A stretch of 64,000 nt of DNA from Comamonas avium (GTDB taxonomy: Bacteria > Pseudomonadota > Gammaproteobacteria > Burkholderiales > Burkholderiaceae_C): the NCBI RefSeq assembly GCF_014836675.1, contig NZ_JACSQK010000004.1:186001-250000 (forward strand), written 5' to 3'. This document shows, one piece after another, positions 1 through 11,326 of this stretch. The translations under genes and the position numbers were made by a program. The notes under the pieces were generated by a model that was given only the letters and a program-made list of their open reading frames with translations, did not search any database and was not told the origin of the DNA. The first letter of the stretch is position 1. Every line of letters starts with the position of its first letter.

Positions 1-2
1 GC

Positions 3-1046
3 GGTTACGCCGTGCTGCATCTGCAAGATCCGCAGCACCATGAGCTGCTGGCTGTCAGCCGCCCGGTGCAATTGCCCGAGGCCCAAGCCCCCTTGCTGCG
101 TCTGACTGTGGCCGCCGACCAGGCATTGGTGGCCGAGCCCATACAGCGCTTTACCACCATGCTGCTGGCCGCACTGGGCAGCTTGGCAGCAGGCTTGCTG
201 CTGGCCGTAGCGGTGCAACTGCAGCTGGCACTGCGCCCGCTGGATGTGTTGCGCCAGCGCCTGACTGCCGTGCGCACCGGCGCAGCCACGCAACTGGACG
301 GCCAGTTTCCCGATGAGCTGCAACCCCTCATCAACGAGTTCAACCACGTGCTGGGGGCCAACGCCGACATCGTGCAGCGCGCCCGCACCCAGGCTGGCAA
401 TCTGGCCCATGCCGTGCACACCCCGCTGAGCATTCTGGGCAACGCTGCCGCACAGGAAAACAGCCCGCTTGCGCAACTGGTGCAAGAACAAGTGGCCACC
501 GCCCAGCGCCAGGTGGACTACCACCTGGCCCGTGCGCGAGCAGCCGCTGCCATTCGCGCCACAGGTTTGCGCACACCCGTGCAAGGCCCTGTGCAAGCCC
601 TGCTTCGCACCATGCAGCGGTTGCATGCGGCACGCGATGTGCAATTTGAACAAACGGGCAACGCCAGCGATCTGGCTTTTCGCGGTGAAGCACAAGACCT
701 GTTCGAAATGCTGGGCAACCTGCTGGACAACGCCGGCAAATGGGCGCGCAGCCGCGTGCAGCTGCATGTTGAGCGCGACGGTGTGCAACTGTGCTTTACC
801 GTGGATGACGATGGCCCCGGTATCCCTGCCGACCAGCGCCAGCAGATTTTTGCGCGCGGCCAGCGGCTCGATGAGCAGCGCCCTGGCGCAGGGCTGGGCC
901 TGGACATCGTGCGCGAACTGGCGCATACCTACAGCGGAACGGTTTCGGCAGATGCCTCGCCGCTGGGCGGGCTGCGCATGCGGCTGTGCCTGCCCGCTGC
1001 GCTGGACGATACTGTGCAAGAGGCGAATGCACCAGAGCCCACGTGA
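3..1046 (+). CDS. Sensor histidine kinase, C-terminal part (PhoQ-like)
   Basis: The 3' portion of a membrane-bound two-component sensor kinase; the frame is open from the first bases, so the N-terminus lies outside the window. Counting from the codon at position 12, a hydrophobic segment lies at about residues 49-73, followed by a HAMP-like linker. The dimerisation/phosphoacceptor box reads LAHAVHTPL with the likely phosphorylated His at about 133, resembling the PhoQ type. The ATPase domain has an N box (NLLDNAGKW), a G1 box (DDDGPGIP) and a G2 box (GAGLGLDIV). It should autophosphorylate and pass the phosphate to a response regulator, probably encoded just upstream. The signal sensed cannot be told because most of the sensor domain is missing. 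Confidence 0.9.
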   Translation, partial: GYAVLHLQDPQHHELLAVSRPVQLPEAQAPLLRLTVAADQALVAEPIQRFTTMLLAALGSLAAGLLLAVAVQLQLALRPLDVLRQRLTAVRTGAATQLDGQFPDELQPLINEFNHVLGANADIVQRARTQAGNLAHAVHTPLSILGNAAAQENSPLAQLVQEQVATAQRQVDYHLARARAAAAIRATGLRTPVQGPVQALLRTMQRLHAARDVQFEQTGNASDLAFRGEAQDLFEMLGNLLDNAGKWARSRVQLHVERDGVQLCFTVDDDGPGIPADQRQQIFARGQRLDEQRPGAGLGLDIVRELAHTYSGTVSADASPLGGLRMRLCLPAALDDTVQEANAPEPT

Positions 1047-1055
1047 TTTTAAAAG

Positions 1056-1140
1056 TGAGCTGTCAGCGCTTTATACACAAGCAATTTCGCATCAAATAAT
1101 GCTGAAATCCTTTACCTATAAGCGCTACCAGCTATAAAAA
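1056..1140. repeat. Intergenic hairpin repeat, copy A
   Basis: Outer ends AGCTGTCAGCGCTT (1058-1071) and AGCGCTACCAGCT (1121-1133) are inverted copies of each other. Inside them is a second dyad, ATTTCGCAT (1084-1092) against ATGCTGAAAT (1099-1108), with one bulged base. It lies between the convergent 3' ends of the kinase gene and dut. Confidence 0.75.
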
Positions 1141-1176
1141 CAACAGCCTGCGGCACCGTGCAGATGCGGCAGGCTG
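1134..1176 (-). terminator. Rho-independent terminator of dut
   Basis: Stem CAGCCTGC (1144-1151) / GCAGGCTG (1169-1176). Read on the minus strand it is followed by a T-rich run, so it serves the dut transcript that ends at 1222. Confidence 0.6.
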
Positions 1177-1221
1177 TGTGCTGTCACGCATGGAGCGTGA
1201 GAGCGTGACTAAAGTGACAAA

Positions 1222-1671
1222 TTACTGCTTGCCCGTCGATCCGTAGCCGCCTTCGCCGCGCTCAGAAGCTGCTTCAAACTCATCGACCAGATTGAACGAT
1301 GGCTGCACCACCGGCACGATCACCAGCTGGGCCAGGCGGTCCATGGGCTGCAGCGTGAAAGCTGTGGGCGAACGGTTCCACGCACTCACCATCAACTGCC
1401 CCTGGTAGTCAGAGTCAATCAGGCCCACCAGGTTACCCAGCACGATGCCGTGCTTGTGGCCCATGCCCGAGCGGGGCAGGATCATGGCGGCATAGCCGGG
1501 GTCTTTGAGGTACATGGCCATGCCGGTGGGAACCAGCTGCCACTGGCCGGGCTCCAGCGTCACTGGCGCGTCAATGCAGGCGCGCAAATCCAGCCCTGCG
1601 CTGCCTGGGGTGGCGTAGGCGGGCATGTTCTGGCGCAGGCGCGCATCCAAAATTTTGATATCTACTTGCAT
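1222..1671 (-). CDS. dut: dUTP diphosphatase
   Basis: Hydrolyses dUTP to dUMP and pyrophosphate, keeping uracil out of DNA and supplying dUMP for thymidylate synthesis; trimeric cytoplasmic enzyme. The 149-residue protein has all five dUTPase motifs in order: [30 protein letters not shown], and the glycine-rich C-terminal arm [10 protein letters not shown]. The start is set at MQVDIK; the frame stays open upstream, but the family begins here. It is the last gene of a minus-strand group with coaBC and one small membrane-protein gene. coaBC (dfp)-dut pairing is common in proteobacteria; here one gene lies between them. Confidence 0.96.
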   Translation of the reverse strand: MQVDIKILDARLRQNMPAYATPGSAGLDLRACIDAPVTLEPGQWQLVPTGMAMYLKDPGYAAMILPRSGMGHKHGIVLGNLVGLIDSDYQGQLMVSAWNRSPTAFTLQPMDRLAQLVIVPVVQPSFNLVDEFEAASERGEGGYGSTGKQ

Positions 1672-1702
1672 GGGCAGCGATGGTAATGGGCAAATGAACG
1701 CT

Positions 1703-2239
1703 TCAGGATTTGCCTGAACGAGAAGCCGTGCGCACAGCACTGATCACGCTGTACACCACCCACGCCAAAAGCACCAAAGGCGTCAGGCTGGGTGCCACAA
1801 TACTGGTCAGCACAAAGCCTGCAAAGACGGCCAGCAGCTTAAAGCCTTTGACTTTGCCAAATGGCTTGTTCTCCGCCGCAGGCTGCTGCGTACCCGATGT
1901 TTTTTTCTGCGCCTGCTGCTGCAGCTTCGCCGCTTGTGCCTGGGCTTTGCGCTTGAAGCGATCTACCGCGCTGTCCACACTGCCAGGCTGGGCCATCGGT
2001 TGATTCACGATGCTGCTCTTGTCGTGCCCCCGGCCCCAGGTACTGTCTGACACGCGCGCCTTGTCGCTCACGTTCTTGAGGCGCTGGGTTTCCTGCTCCT
2101 GCGCAGTCCATGCCATCAGCTCGTCCACATAACGCGCATAGTCGCCATTGGGTGGGCCGCTGAAGTCTTTGTAATTGGGCTTGCGTGCCGAAAACAAGCG
2201 CGATTTGTTGGGTGTGTGATTCGCCGGTGCAAAAGCCAT
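1703..2239 (-). CDS. Conserved-looking membrane-anchored protein of unknown function
   Basis: 178 residues, not recognised as any named family. The N-terminal half is hydrophilic and charged. A Gln/Ala/Lys-rich stretch at about residues 95-118 could form a helix or coiled coil. The C-terminal ~45 residues hold two closely spaced hydrophobic segments (about 131-150 and 152-168), suggesting a membrane hairpin anchor with the N-terminal part in the cytoplasm. It sits between coaBC (35-base gap) and dut (31-base gap) on the same strand, so it is probably co-transcribed with them. That neighbourhood does not by itself reveal a role. The ORF is certain; the function is unknown. Confidence 0.75.
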   Translation of the reverse strand: MAFAPANHTPNKSRLFSARKPNYKDFSGPPNGDYARYVDELMAWTAQEQETQRLKNVSDKARVSDSTWGRGHDKSSIVNQPMAQPGSVDSAVDRFKRKAQAQAAKLQQQAQKKTSGTQQPAAENKPFGKVKGFKLLAVFAGFVLTSIVAPSLTPLVLLAWVVYSVISAVRTASRSGKS

Positions 2240-2274
2240 CCCTGCCCTCTTTTCTTTCTAGATATTGGTGTCGT

Positions 2275-3504
2275 TCACGCTTTGGTTTGCGCACCGGGCA
2301 AACGGCGGGCCAGCTCGGTCACCAGCTGGCGGCCCAGGTGCGCCTTGCTGGCGCGTGGCAACTCGCGGTAGCCATTGGCGTCTACCAGCAGCAGCGCATT
2401 ATCATCCTGCCCAAAAGTGGCGGGGCCGATATTACCCACCAGCAGCGGCACCCCCTTGCGCACACGCTTGACGGTGGCGTGCTGGAGCAAATCATGGCTT
2501 TCTGCAGCAAAGCCCACGCAATACAGCTCACCATTTTGCGCACGTGGCAGCTTGGCCACCGTGGCAAGGATATCGGGGTTTTCTACAAAGGCCAGCGCAG
2601 GCACATCGCCAGAGCCGTCTTTTTTGATCTTCTCGTCCGCCGAACTGGCAGGGCGCCAGTCGGCCACAGCGGCCGTGGCGATAAAAATGCTGGCGTGCTC
2701 TATCTGGCTTTGCACAGCCTGCAGCATTTGCTCGGCCGACTGTACGTTGATACGCCGCACACCACGCGGTGTCGCCAAGTGCACGGGGCCAGCCACCAAG
2801 GTAACGTTAGCACCTGCAGCCCTGGCCGCTGATGCAATGGCAAAACCCATCTTGCCGCTCGACAGATTGGTAATGCCGCGCACCGGGTCAATCGCTTCAA
2901 ATGTGGGGCCTGCAGTGATCAGCACGCTTTGCCCAGCCAGTACTTTGGGGGCAAAAAAGGCGGCAATATCTTCCAGCAGCTCTTCGGGCTCCAGCATGCG
3001 GCCATCGCCAGTCTCGCCACAGGCTTGATCGCCCACGCCAACGCCCAGCACATGGGCACCGTCGGCGCTAGCCTGCGAGAAATTACGCTGCGTGGCGGGG
3101 TGAGCCCACATTTCGCGGTTCATGGCCGGGGCCAGCAGCAAGGGCACACGGTCAATGGGGCGAGCCACACACATCAGGCTGAGCAACTCATCGGCACGGC
3201 CCTGAGCCAGTTTGGCCACAAAATCGGCACTGCACGGGGCAATGACAATGGCATCGGCCTCGCGGCTGAGGTTGATGTGGGGCATGTTGTTGCCCTCGCG
3301 CGCATCCCATTGCGAGGTATAGACCGTGCGGCCCGACAGGGCCTGCATGGTGACCGGGGTGATGAACTGCTCGGCAGCCTCCGTCATCACCACTTGCACA
3401 GTGGCCCCTGCCTTGGTCAGCAGACGGCACAAATGTGCCGTCTTATAACAAGCGACGCCTCCTGAGAGGCCCAAAACGATGTGTTTGCCAGCGAGTTCTT
3501 GCAT
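2275..3504 (-). CDS. coaBC: Bifunctional phosphopantothenoylcysteine decarboxylase / phosphopantothenate-cysteine ligase
   Basis: Catalyses two successive steps of coenzyme A synthesis: CTP-dependent joining of cysteine to 4'-phosphopantothenate, then FMN-dependent decarboxylation to 4'-phosphopantetheine. The 409-residue protein starts at MQELAGKHIVLG. The N-terminal flavodoxin-like CoaC half has the GGVACYK FMN loop, PHINLS with the catalytic His, and PAMNREMW. The C-terminal CoaB half has TAGPT, EAIDPVRGITNLSSGKMG and a later VGFAAES motif. The first gene of the coaBC/unknown/dut group. An upstream in-frame Met eight codons earlier gives a less typical N-terminus. Confidence 0.96.
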   Translation of the reverse strand: MQELAGKHIVLGLSGGVACYKTAHLCRLLTKAGATVQVVMTEAAEQFITPVTMQALSGRTVYTSQWDAREGNNMPHINLSREADAIVIAPCSADFVAKLAQGRADELLSLMCVARPIDRVPLLLAPAMNREMWAHPATQRNFSQASADGAHVLGVGVGDQACGETGDGRMLEPEELLEDIAAFFAPKVLAGQSVLITAGPTFEAIDPVRGITNLSSGKMGFAIASAARAAGANVTLVAGPVHLATPRGVRRINVQSAEQMLQAVQSQIEHASIFIATAAVADWRPASSADEKIKKDGSGDVPALAFVENPDILATVAKLPRAQNGELYCVGFAAESHDLLQHATVKRVRKGVPLLVGNIGPATFGQDDNALLLVDANGYRELPRASKAHLGRQLVTELARRLPGAQTKA

Positions 3505-5486
<1,982 letters not shown>

Positions 5487-5513
5487 TTTTTCGTTTATCG
5501 AAACAAGCCAGAA

Positions 5514-5602
5514 AAAGGAGCTGCCAGCGCTTGAAAAATAAAGACAACAGCATCAGATGGATGTGCAAGTCTTTAAAAAATCAACGCTAGCAGCTTCAGT
5601 TT
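5514..5602. repeat. Intergenic hairpin repeat, copy B
   Basis: Outer ends AGCTGCCAGCGCTTGA (5519-5534) and TCAACGCTAGCAGCTT (5581-5596). The copy-specific inner arms are TAAAGAC (5539-5545) and GTCTTTA (5569-5575). It lies between two genes read in the same direction, pyrG and kdsA. Confidence 0.75.
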
Positions 5603-5635
5603 TTGAAGCATGCGCGCATGCAATGAAGGAACACC

Positions 5636-6493
5636 ATGAAACTCTGCGGCTTTGACATCGGTCTGGACAAGCGCTTTTTCTTGATTGCTGGCCCCTGTGT
5701 GGTCGAGTCTGAACAACTGCAGATGGACGTGGCCGGCCAGCTCAAGGAAATCACTTCCGAGCTGGGCATCAACTTCATCTTCAAAAGCAGCTTTGACAAG
5801 GCCAACCGCTCCTCGGGCACCAGCTTTCGCGGCCCCGGCATGGAAAAGGGCCTGGAGATTTTGGCCAAGGTGCGCAAAGAGCTGAACGTGCCCATCCTGA
5901 CCGACGTGCACACCGTGGAAGAAGTGCCTTACGTGGCCTCCATCGTGGACATGCTGCAAACGCCCGCCTTCCTGTGCCGCCAGACGGATTTCATCCGCGC
6001 TGTGGCCCAGTCGGGCAAGCCGGTAAATATCAAGAAAGGCCAGTTCCTGGCACCGCATGACATGAAAAATGTCATCGACAAGGCACGCGCTGCCGCCAAG
6101 GAAGTGGGCCTGCCCGAAGACAGCTTTACCGCCTGCGAGCGCGGTGTCAGCTTTGGCTACAACAACCTGGTCAGCGACATGCGCTCGCTGGCCATCATGC
6201 GCGAGACCGGTGCCCCCGTAGTGTTTGATGCCACGCACAGCGTGCAGTTGCCCGGCGGCAACGGCACCAGCAGTGGCGGCATGCGCGAGATGGTGCCCGT
6301 GCTCTCGCGTGCGGCTGTGGCCGTGGGCGTGGGTGGACTGTTCATGGAAACCCACCCCGATCCCTGCAATGCACTGAGTGACGGCCCCAATGCCGTGCCC
6401 CTCAAGCACATGAAGACCTTGCTGGAAACTCTGGTGGCGCTGGACGATGTGACCAAGCGCAACGGTTTCCTTGAAAACAGTTTTTCAGCCTAA
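5636..6493 (+). CDS. kdsA: 3-deoxy-8-phosphooctulonate synthase (Kdo-8-P synthase)
   Basis: Condenses phosphoenolpyruvate with arabinose-5-phosphate to Kdo-8-phosphate, the committed step to the Kdo sugars of lipopolysaccharide inner core. 285 residues, full length. TIM-barrel signatures are visible: IAGPCVVES near the N-terminus, [12 protein letters not shown] for PEP/arabinose-phosphate binding, [10 protein letters not shown], the LCRQTDF segment, and DATHSVQ. The start ATG follows GAAGGAACACC, a good ribosome site. Metal dependence was not judged. A terminator follows and separates it from eno. Confidence 0.97.
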   Translation: MKLCGFDIGLDKRFFLIAGPCVVESEQLQMDVAGQLKEITSELGINFIFKSSFDKANRSSGTSFRGPGMEKGLEILAKVRKELNVPILTDVHTVEEVPYVASIVDMLQTPAFLCRQTDFIRAVAQSGKPVNIKKGQFLAPHDMKNVIDKARAAAKEVGLPEDSFTACERGVSFGYNNLVSDMRSLAIMRETGAPVVFDATHSVQLPGGNGTSSGGMREMVPVLSRAAVAVGVGGLFMETHPDPCNALSDGPNAVPLKHMKTLLETLVALDDVTKRNGFLENSFSA

Positions 6494-6545
6494 GTTTGCG
6501 TAAGATGCGCAGCGCGCGACCTGTGAACCCGCTTTAATGCCAAAC

Positions 6546-6572
6546 AAGCACGCTCCGTGGGGCGTGCTTTTT
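6546..6572 (+). terminator. Rho-independent terminator after kdsA
   Basis: Stem AGCACGC (6547-6553) / GCGTGCT (6562-6568) followed by TTTTT. Confidence 0.8.
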
Positions 6573-6647
6573 CACATGTGTGCAAAAGATGCCCGGCAAC
6601 CTGAGCAACAACACAACCAAACCGCTTGCGTTGCCCACCCGTTTTAA

Positions 6648-7955
<1,308 letters not shown>

Positions 7956-7977
7956 TCTTCTGGCTCGCGCCTTGAAC

Positions 7978-8008
7978 AAAAACCGGGGCTTGATTGCCCC
8001 GGTTTTTT
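7978..8008 (+). terminator. Rho-independent terminator after eno
   Basis: Stem AACCGGGGC / GCCCCGGTT (7981-8002) with a six-base loop, followed by a T run to 8008. It ends only 11 bases before the ftsB start codon. Confidence 0.85.
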
Positions 8009-8019
8009 AAATCTCAGTC

Positions 8020-8298
8020 ATGGTTTCTCGCATCGTCACCGTCGTTTTGCTTTGTCTGCTGGCCATCACGCATGCCCAGCTGTGGCTGGGTGCAGGCAGC
8101 ATGGACCGCGTGGCAGAGCTGCACGGACAAATCAATGAACTGCACGCGGCCAATGATGCTGCGCGCAAAGAAAATGAGCGCATGTCCTCCGAGATCAACG
8201 ACCTGCGCGAAGGCAAGGACACGGTCCAGGAAAAAGCACGCAGCGAGCTGGGCATGCTCAGACCCAATGAGATTTACGTGCAAATCATGCGCCGCTGA
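8020..8298 (+). CDS. ftsB: Cell division protein FtsB
   Basis: Small bitopic inner-membrane protein of the divisome that forms the FtsQ-FtsL-FtsB complex. 92 residues: a short cytoplasmic start, one membrane segment (about residues 3-22), then a periplasmic coiled coil rich in Glu/Asp/Arg (about 28-75), and the ARSELGMLRPNEIY segment typical of the family. The position directly after eno is the usual one in proteobacteria. The ATG is only 11 bases after the eno terminator and has no obvious Shine-Dalgarno sequence, so it may depend on read-through or a nearly leaderless message. Confidence 0.93.
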   Translation: MVSRIVTVVLLCLLAITHAQLWLGAGSMDRVAELHGQINELHAANDAARKENERMSSEINDLREGKDTVQEKARSELGMLRPNEIYVQIMRR

Positions 8299-8351
8299 TC
8301 ACTGATCTGCGCACACACCCGTTTTTTGCACTCTCTTGCGCAGCACGCACC

Positions 8352-8762
8352 ATGCTGAACCATTGCCGCATCTTGCTGTGCGCCAGCCCCGGGCACTGCG
8401 CCCAGATCCTGCAGGCAGCCGCCCAGAGCCGCGTGAACTTGCACGGCTTGCAGCCGAGCACCCAGTGGCCGCAAGGTGACACGGCCCACAACGCTATCGT
8501 GCTTTGGGCCTTGCTGCCCCCCCAAGCCCAAGCCGTTGAATCCGCCCTGGAGCTACGCTGGCGCGAGCAATGGCTGCAAAACTCCGGCCCTTTGACCATT
8601 CAGATGCTGTACGGCAGCGCCACCCAGCAGGCCGAGCAATTGAAGCCATGGATTGCGCAAAAAAGGGGCAGTGAAAGTGCAGACATCGGCTCTGATTGCT
8701 TCGAATGCCTGGATGCCTCCAGCGAGCAAAAGCTTTTCCAGCACTTGCTGCAGCGCGCATAA
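8352..8762 (+). CDS. Hypothetical protein downstream of ftsB
   Basis: 136 residues, not recognised. It has no signal peptide, membrane segment or known motif; the sequence is rich in Gln, Ala and Leu and contains five Cys, two of them close together near the C-terminus (DCFEC). It begins 53 bases after ftsB in the same direction and ends at repeat copy C, so it is probably the last gene of the ftsB transcript. Codon use matches its neighbours. A cytoplasmic location is inferred; no function can be assigned. Confidence 0.65.
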   Translation: MLNHCRILLCASPGHCAQILQAAAQSRVNLHGLQPSTQWPQGDTAHNAIVLWALLPPQAQAVESALELRWREQWLQNSGPLTIQMLYGSATQQAEQLKPWIAQKRGSESADIGSDCFECLDASSEQKLFQHLLQRA

Positions 8763-8852
8763 AAAATGAGCTGCCAGCGCTTATCTGGCCTTGATTTCAA
8801 ATAGAAAACACTTTGAAATCAAGCAACCATCAGCGCTAACAGCTCTATTTAT
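8762..8852. repeat. Intergenic hairpin repeat, copy C
   Basis: Outer ends AGCTGCCAGCGCTTAT (8769-8784) and AGCGCTAACAGCT (8832-8844). The perfect 12-bp inner arms CTTGATTTCAAA (8790-8801) and TTTGAAATCAAG (8812-8823) differ from those of other copies. It lies between convergent gene ends. Confidence 0.85.
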
Positions 8853-8870
8853 AAGAGCACAGGTACGCGA

Positions 8871-9863
8871 TTACTGTACCGATGACGACCCAGGTGCCTG
8901 GCTTGGCGCATCCGTAAACAGCTGGGCAGCATCCACCGCATCAAAGCGGTATTGCGCCCCGCAGTAGTCGCACCCCACTTCCACACGGCCTTGCTCTTCG
9001 ATCACGTGCGCCACTTCTTTTTGTCCCAGATTGCGCAGCATGTCTTGCACACGGGTGCGGCTGCAGGTGCAGGCAAAGTGCGGGCCATTATCGCCATCCT
9101 GCGGCACAAAGCGCAGCAGCTTTTCTTCCCAGAACAGGCGGCGCAAGATGGTATCCACATCCAGCGTCAGCAACTCATCGCGCTTGAGGCTGGAGGCCAG
9201 TGTGGCAATCCGGTTGTACTCTTCGTTCAACCCGATGTGGTCGTGCTCGTCCTGCGCGCTTTCGGTCGCGCCGGCCAGATTGTCCTGTCCCTTCAGCGGC
9301 ATGCGCTGAATCATCAGGCCCGCTGCAATCTCGTCATTGGCCGCCAGCACAATGCAGGTATCGAGCTGCTCTGACTGGCGCATGTAGTGCTGCAGGACCT
9401 GAGAAATCTTGCTCAGCGGCTCGCCCTCTTCATCATTGAGTGGCACCACGCCCTGGTAAGGCTGCTGGCCGGGCAGGCGGTCTTTAGGGTCCAAGGTGAT
9501 GGCGCAGCGCCCCAATCCATTGGTGTTCACCAGCTCTGCCAGCGTTGCACCTGCAGGCACCTCGCCATGCACAGACGCCGTGGCGCGCAAGCCCAGATCG
9601 GCCTGCACTTCTGCCACGATGACCTTGACAGGGCCTTCGCCAAAAATCTGAAACACCAGCGCACCATTGAACTTGATGTTGGACTGCATCAGCACACTGG
9701 CAGCGGTCATCTCGCCCAGCAATTCGCGCACAGCGGCCGGGTAGGCCCCCGTGTCGGTGTTGCTGGCACGGCGCTGAAGAATGTCTTTCCAGGCATCGGT
9801 CAGTCGCACGATCATGCCGCGCACAGGCAGGCCATCGAAAAGGAATTTATGGAGTTCAGACAC
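8871..9863 (-). CDS. hslO: Hsp33 redox-regulated chaperonin
   Basis: Cytoplasmic holdase activated by oxidation of a zinc-bound four-Cys cluster; protects proteins under oxidative stress. The C-terminal redox switch is visible as a CxC (FACTCS) and, about 30 residues on, a CxxC (GCDYCG). The N-terminal half has the family signature HKFLFDGLPVRG. The start is taken as GTG at 9863, just before SELHKF, giving 330 residues. A TTG at 9908 would extend it and overlap the stop of the upstream gene. Probably co-transcribed with the gamma-carbonic-anhydrase-like gene 41 bases upstream. Confidence 0.94.
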   Translation of the reverse strand: MSELHKFLFDGLPVRGMIVRLTDAWKDILQRRASNTDTGAYPAAVRELLGEMTAASVLMQSNIKFNGALVFQIFGEGPVKVIVAEVQADLGLRATASVHGEVPAGATLAELVNTNGLGRCAITLDPKDRLPGQQPYQGVVPLNDEEGEPLSKISQVLQHYMRQSEQLDTCIVLAANDEIAAGLMIQRMPLKGQDNLAGATESAQDEHDHIGLNEEYNRIATLASSLKRDELLTLDVDTILRRLFWEEKLLRFVPQDGDNGPHFACTCSRTRVQDMLRNLGQKEVAHVIEEQGRVEVGCDYCGAQYRFDAVDAAQLFTDAPSQAPGSSSVQ

Positions 9864-9904
9864 GCTGTGTGTATCCCAGTCAGTGATTGCTAAATGCCGG
9901 GCAA

Positions 9905-10429
9905 TCAACCCAGCTTGCGCAAACCCGCTTTGAAGCGGTGCGCGTTATCGATGTAGTGCTGCGCACTCTGGCGCAAGCCTTGCATCTGCTCAGGAGTCAG
10001 CTGCTTGACCACGCGGGCAGGGCTGCCGATGATCATGGAACCATCAGGGAACTCTTTGCCCTCGGTCACCAGTGCCCCTGCACCCACCAAACAGTTTTTA
10101 CCAATTTTCGCCCCGTTCAGCACAATCGCACCAATGCCAATCAAGCTTTCATCACCGATCGTGCACCCATGCAGCATGACCTGATGCCCTACTGTGACGT
10201 GTCGGCCAATGACCAAAGGCATGCCCAGATCGGCGTGCAAAACGCTGGCGTCTTGCACATTGCTGCCCTCACCAATGGTGATGCTGGATGTATCACCGCG
10301 CACAACCGTGCCAAACCAGATGCTTGCATCGCCGCCAATCTTCACCTCACCCATTACCTGGGCACTGTCCGCAACCCATGCGCTTGCGGCAATTTCAGGG
10401 GAAATGCCATCTAACTCATACACGGCCAT
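9905..10429 (-). CDS. Gamma-carbonic-anhydrase family protein (left-handed beta-helix hexapeptide repeats)
   Basis: 174 residues made largely of hexapeptide repeats ([LIV]-G-X4), the left-handed parallel beta-helix fold of gamma-class carbonic anhydrases and the related YrdA/PaaY proteins. Candidate metal-binding His residues are in SVLHADLG and VTVGHQVMLHGC, matching the three-His pattern of the family. Members bind zinc or iron, but many lack proven carbonic anhydrase activity, so the reaction is left open. The start ATG follows GAAAGGAGACAAG, a strong ribosome site. Divergent from the DUF455 gene and followed by hslO. Confidence 0.9.
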   Translation of the reverse strand: MAVYELDGISPEIAASAWVADSAQVMGEVKIGGDASIWFGTVVRGDTSSITIGEGSNVQDASVLHADLGMPLVIGRHVTVGHQVMLHGCTIGDESLIGIGAIVLNGAKIGKNCLVGAGALVTEGKEFPDGSMIIGSPARVVKQLTPEQMQGLRQSAQHYIDNAHRFKAGLRKLG

Positions 10430-10473
10430 CTTGTCTCCTTTCTTTGTGCGTTCGGGAAAATACAATTGTAAAT
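10430..10473. promoter_or_regulatory. Divergent promoter with symmetrical -10 element
   Basis: TACAATTGTA (10461-10470) is a perfect palindrome that presents TACAAT as a -10 hexamer on both strands. On the plus strand initiation would fall at or next to the ATG at 10474, implying a leaderless message. On the minus strand a normal ribosome site follows. The -35 boxes are weak. Confidence 0.4.
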
Positions 10474-11274
10474 ATGGAGCTACGACAACGCGCCCTTGAG
10501 GTTTTATGCCTCTGCGATCCCATTCATAAAGCCACCGCAGCCATGCAGATGTACCAGCAAGCTGCACAGTTTGCCATTGCGCCTTGCGCTCCCGTCCTGG
10601 AGGCAGGCATTGAGCTGCCTGGGCATCCTCAACGCCCTGCGCTGCTGCGCCACTCCGAAGTGGCCCGCCGCTCTCCGGCAACCCTGCAAGGGCGCATCAT
10701 CTTGATGCACGCCATTGCGCACATCGAATTTAACGCCATCAACCTGGCACTGGATGCCATCTGGCGCTTTGACGATATGCCCGCGCAGTACTACCTGGAC
10801 TGGCTGCAGGTGGCAGGTGAAGAAGGCAAGCACTTCCTGCTGATTCGCGACTGGCTTTTAGCCCAGAACCATGACTATGGAGACTTTCCTGCGCACCAGG
10901 GGTTGTGGACCATGTGTGAAAAAACGGCACAAGATGTCACAGCACGTATGGCCCTTGTACCCAGAACCCTGGAAGCGCGCGGACTGGACGCCACACCGCA
11001 GATCCAATCCAAGCTGCGTCAGGTCGGCACGCCAGATGCTTTATCTGCCGTCGATATCCTTGACATCATCTTGCGCGAAGAAGTGGGGCATGTAGCAATT
11101 GGAAACCTTTGGTACCGCTTCTTATGCCAGCGCAATAATCTGGAACCACAATCGCACTACACTGCACTTGCACACAAATATGAAGCACCACGCCCGCGCC
11201 CGCCTTTCAACACACGGGCTCGCCAGGCAGCAGGTTTCACGGAAGAAGAAATAGCCTGGCTGGAACAGCACTGA
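10474..11274 (+). CDS. DUF455 family ferritin-like protein
   Basis: 266 residues matching the DUF455 ferritin-like family. The central helical core carries spaced Glu/His candidates for a di-metal site: MHAIAHIEFNAINLALD, then GEEGKHFLLI, and later LREEVGHVAIG. These look like the E...ExxH pairs of a four-helix diiron bundle. The family's function is not established; a redox or hydroxylase-like role is inference only. The start is set at MELRQRAL; the longer upstream open frame overlaps the divergent gene and is unlikely. No signal peptide. It has its own divergent promoter with almost no leader. Confidence 0.85.
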   Translation: MELRQRALEVLCLCDPIHKATAAMQMYQQAAQFAIAPCAPVLEAGIELPGHPQRPALLRHSEVARRSPATLQGRIILMHAIAHIEFNAINLALDAIWRFDDMPAQYYLDWLQVAGEEGKHFLLIRDWLLAQNHDYGDFPAHQGLWTMCEKTAQDVTARMALVPRTLEARGLDATPQIQSKLRQVGTPDALSAVDILDIILREEVGHVAIGNLWYRFLCQRNNLEPQSHYTALAHKYEAPRPRPPFNTRARQAAGFTEEEIAWLEQH

Positions 11275-11326
11275 CTTTCTCGTACTGATTCCACCGACAA
11301 CGCACATCCCCAGACGCTCCGCAGAC

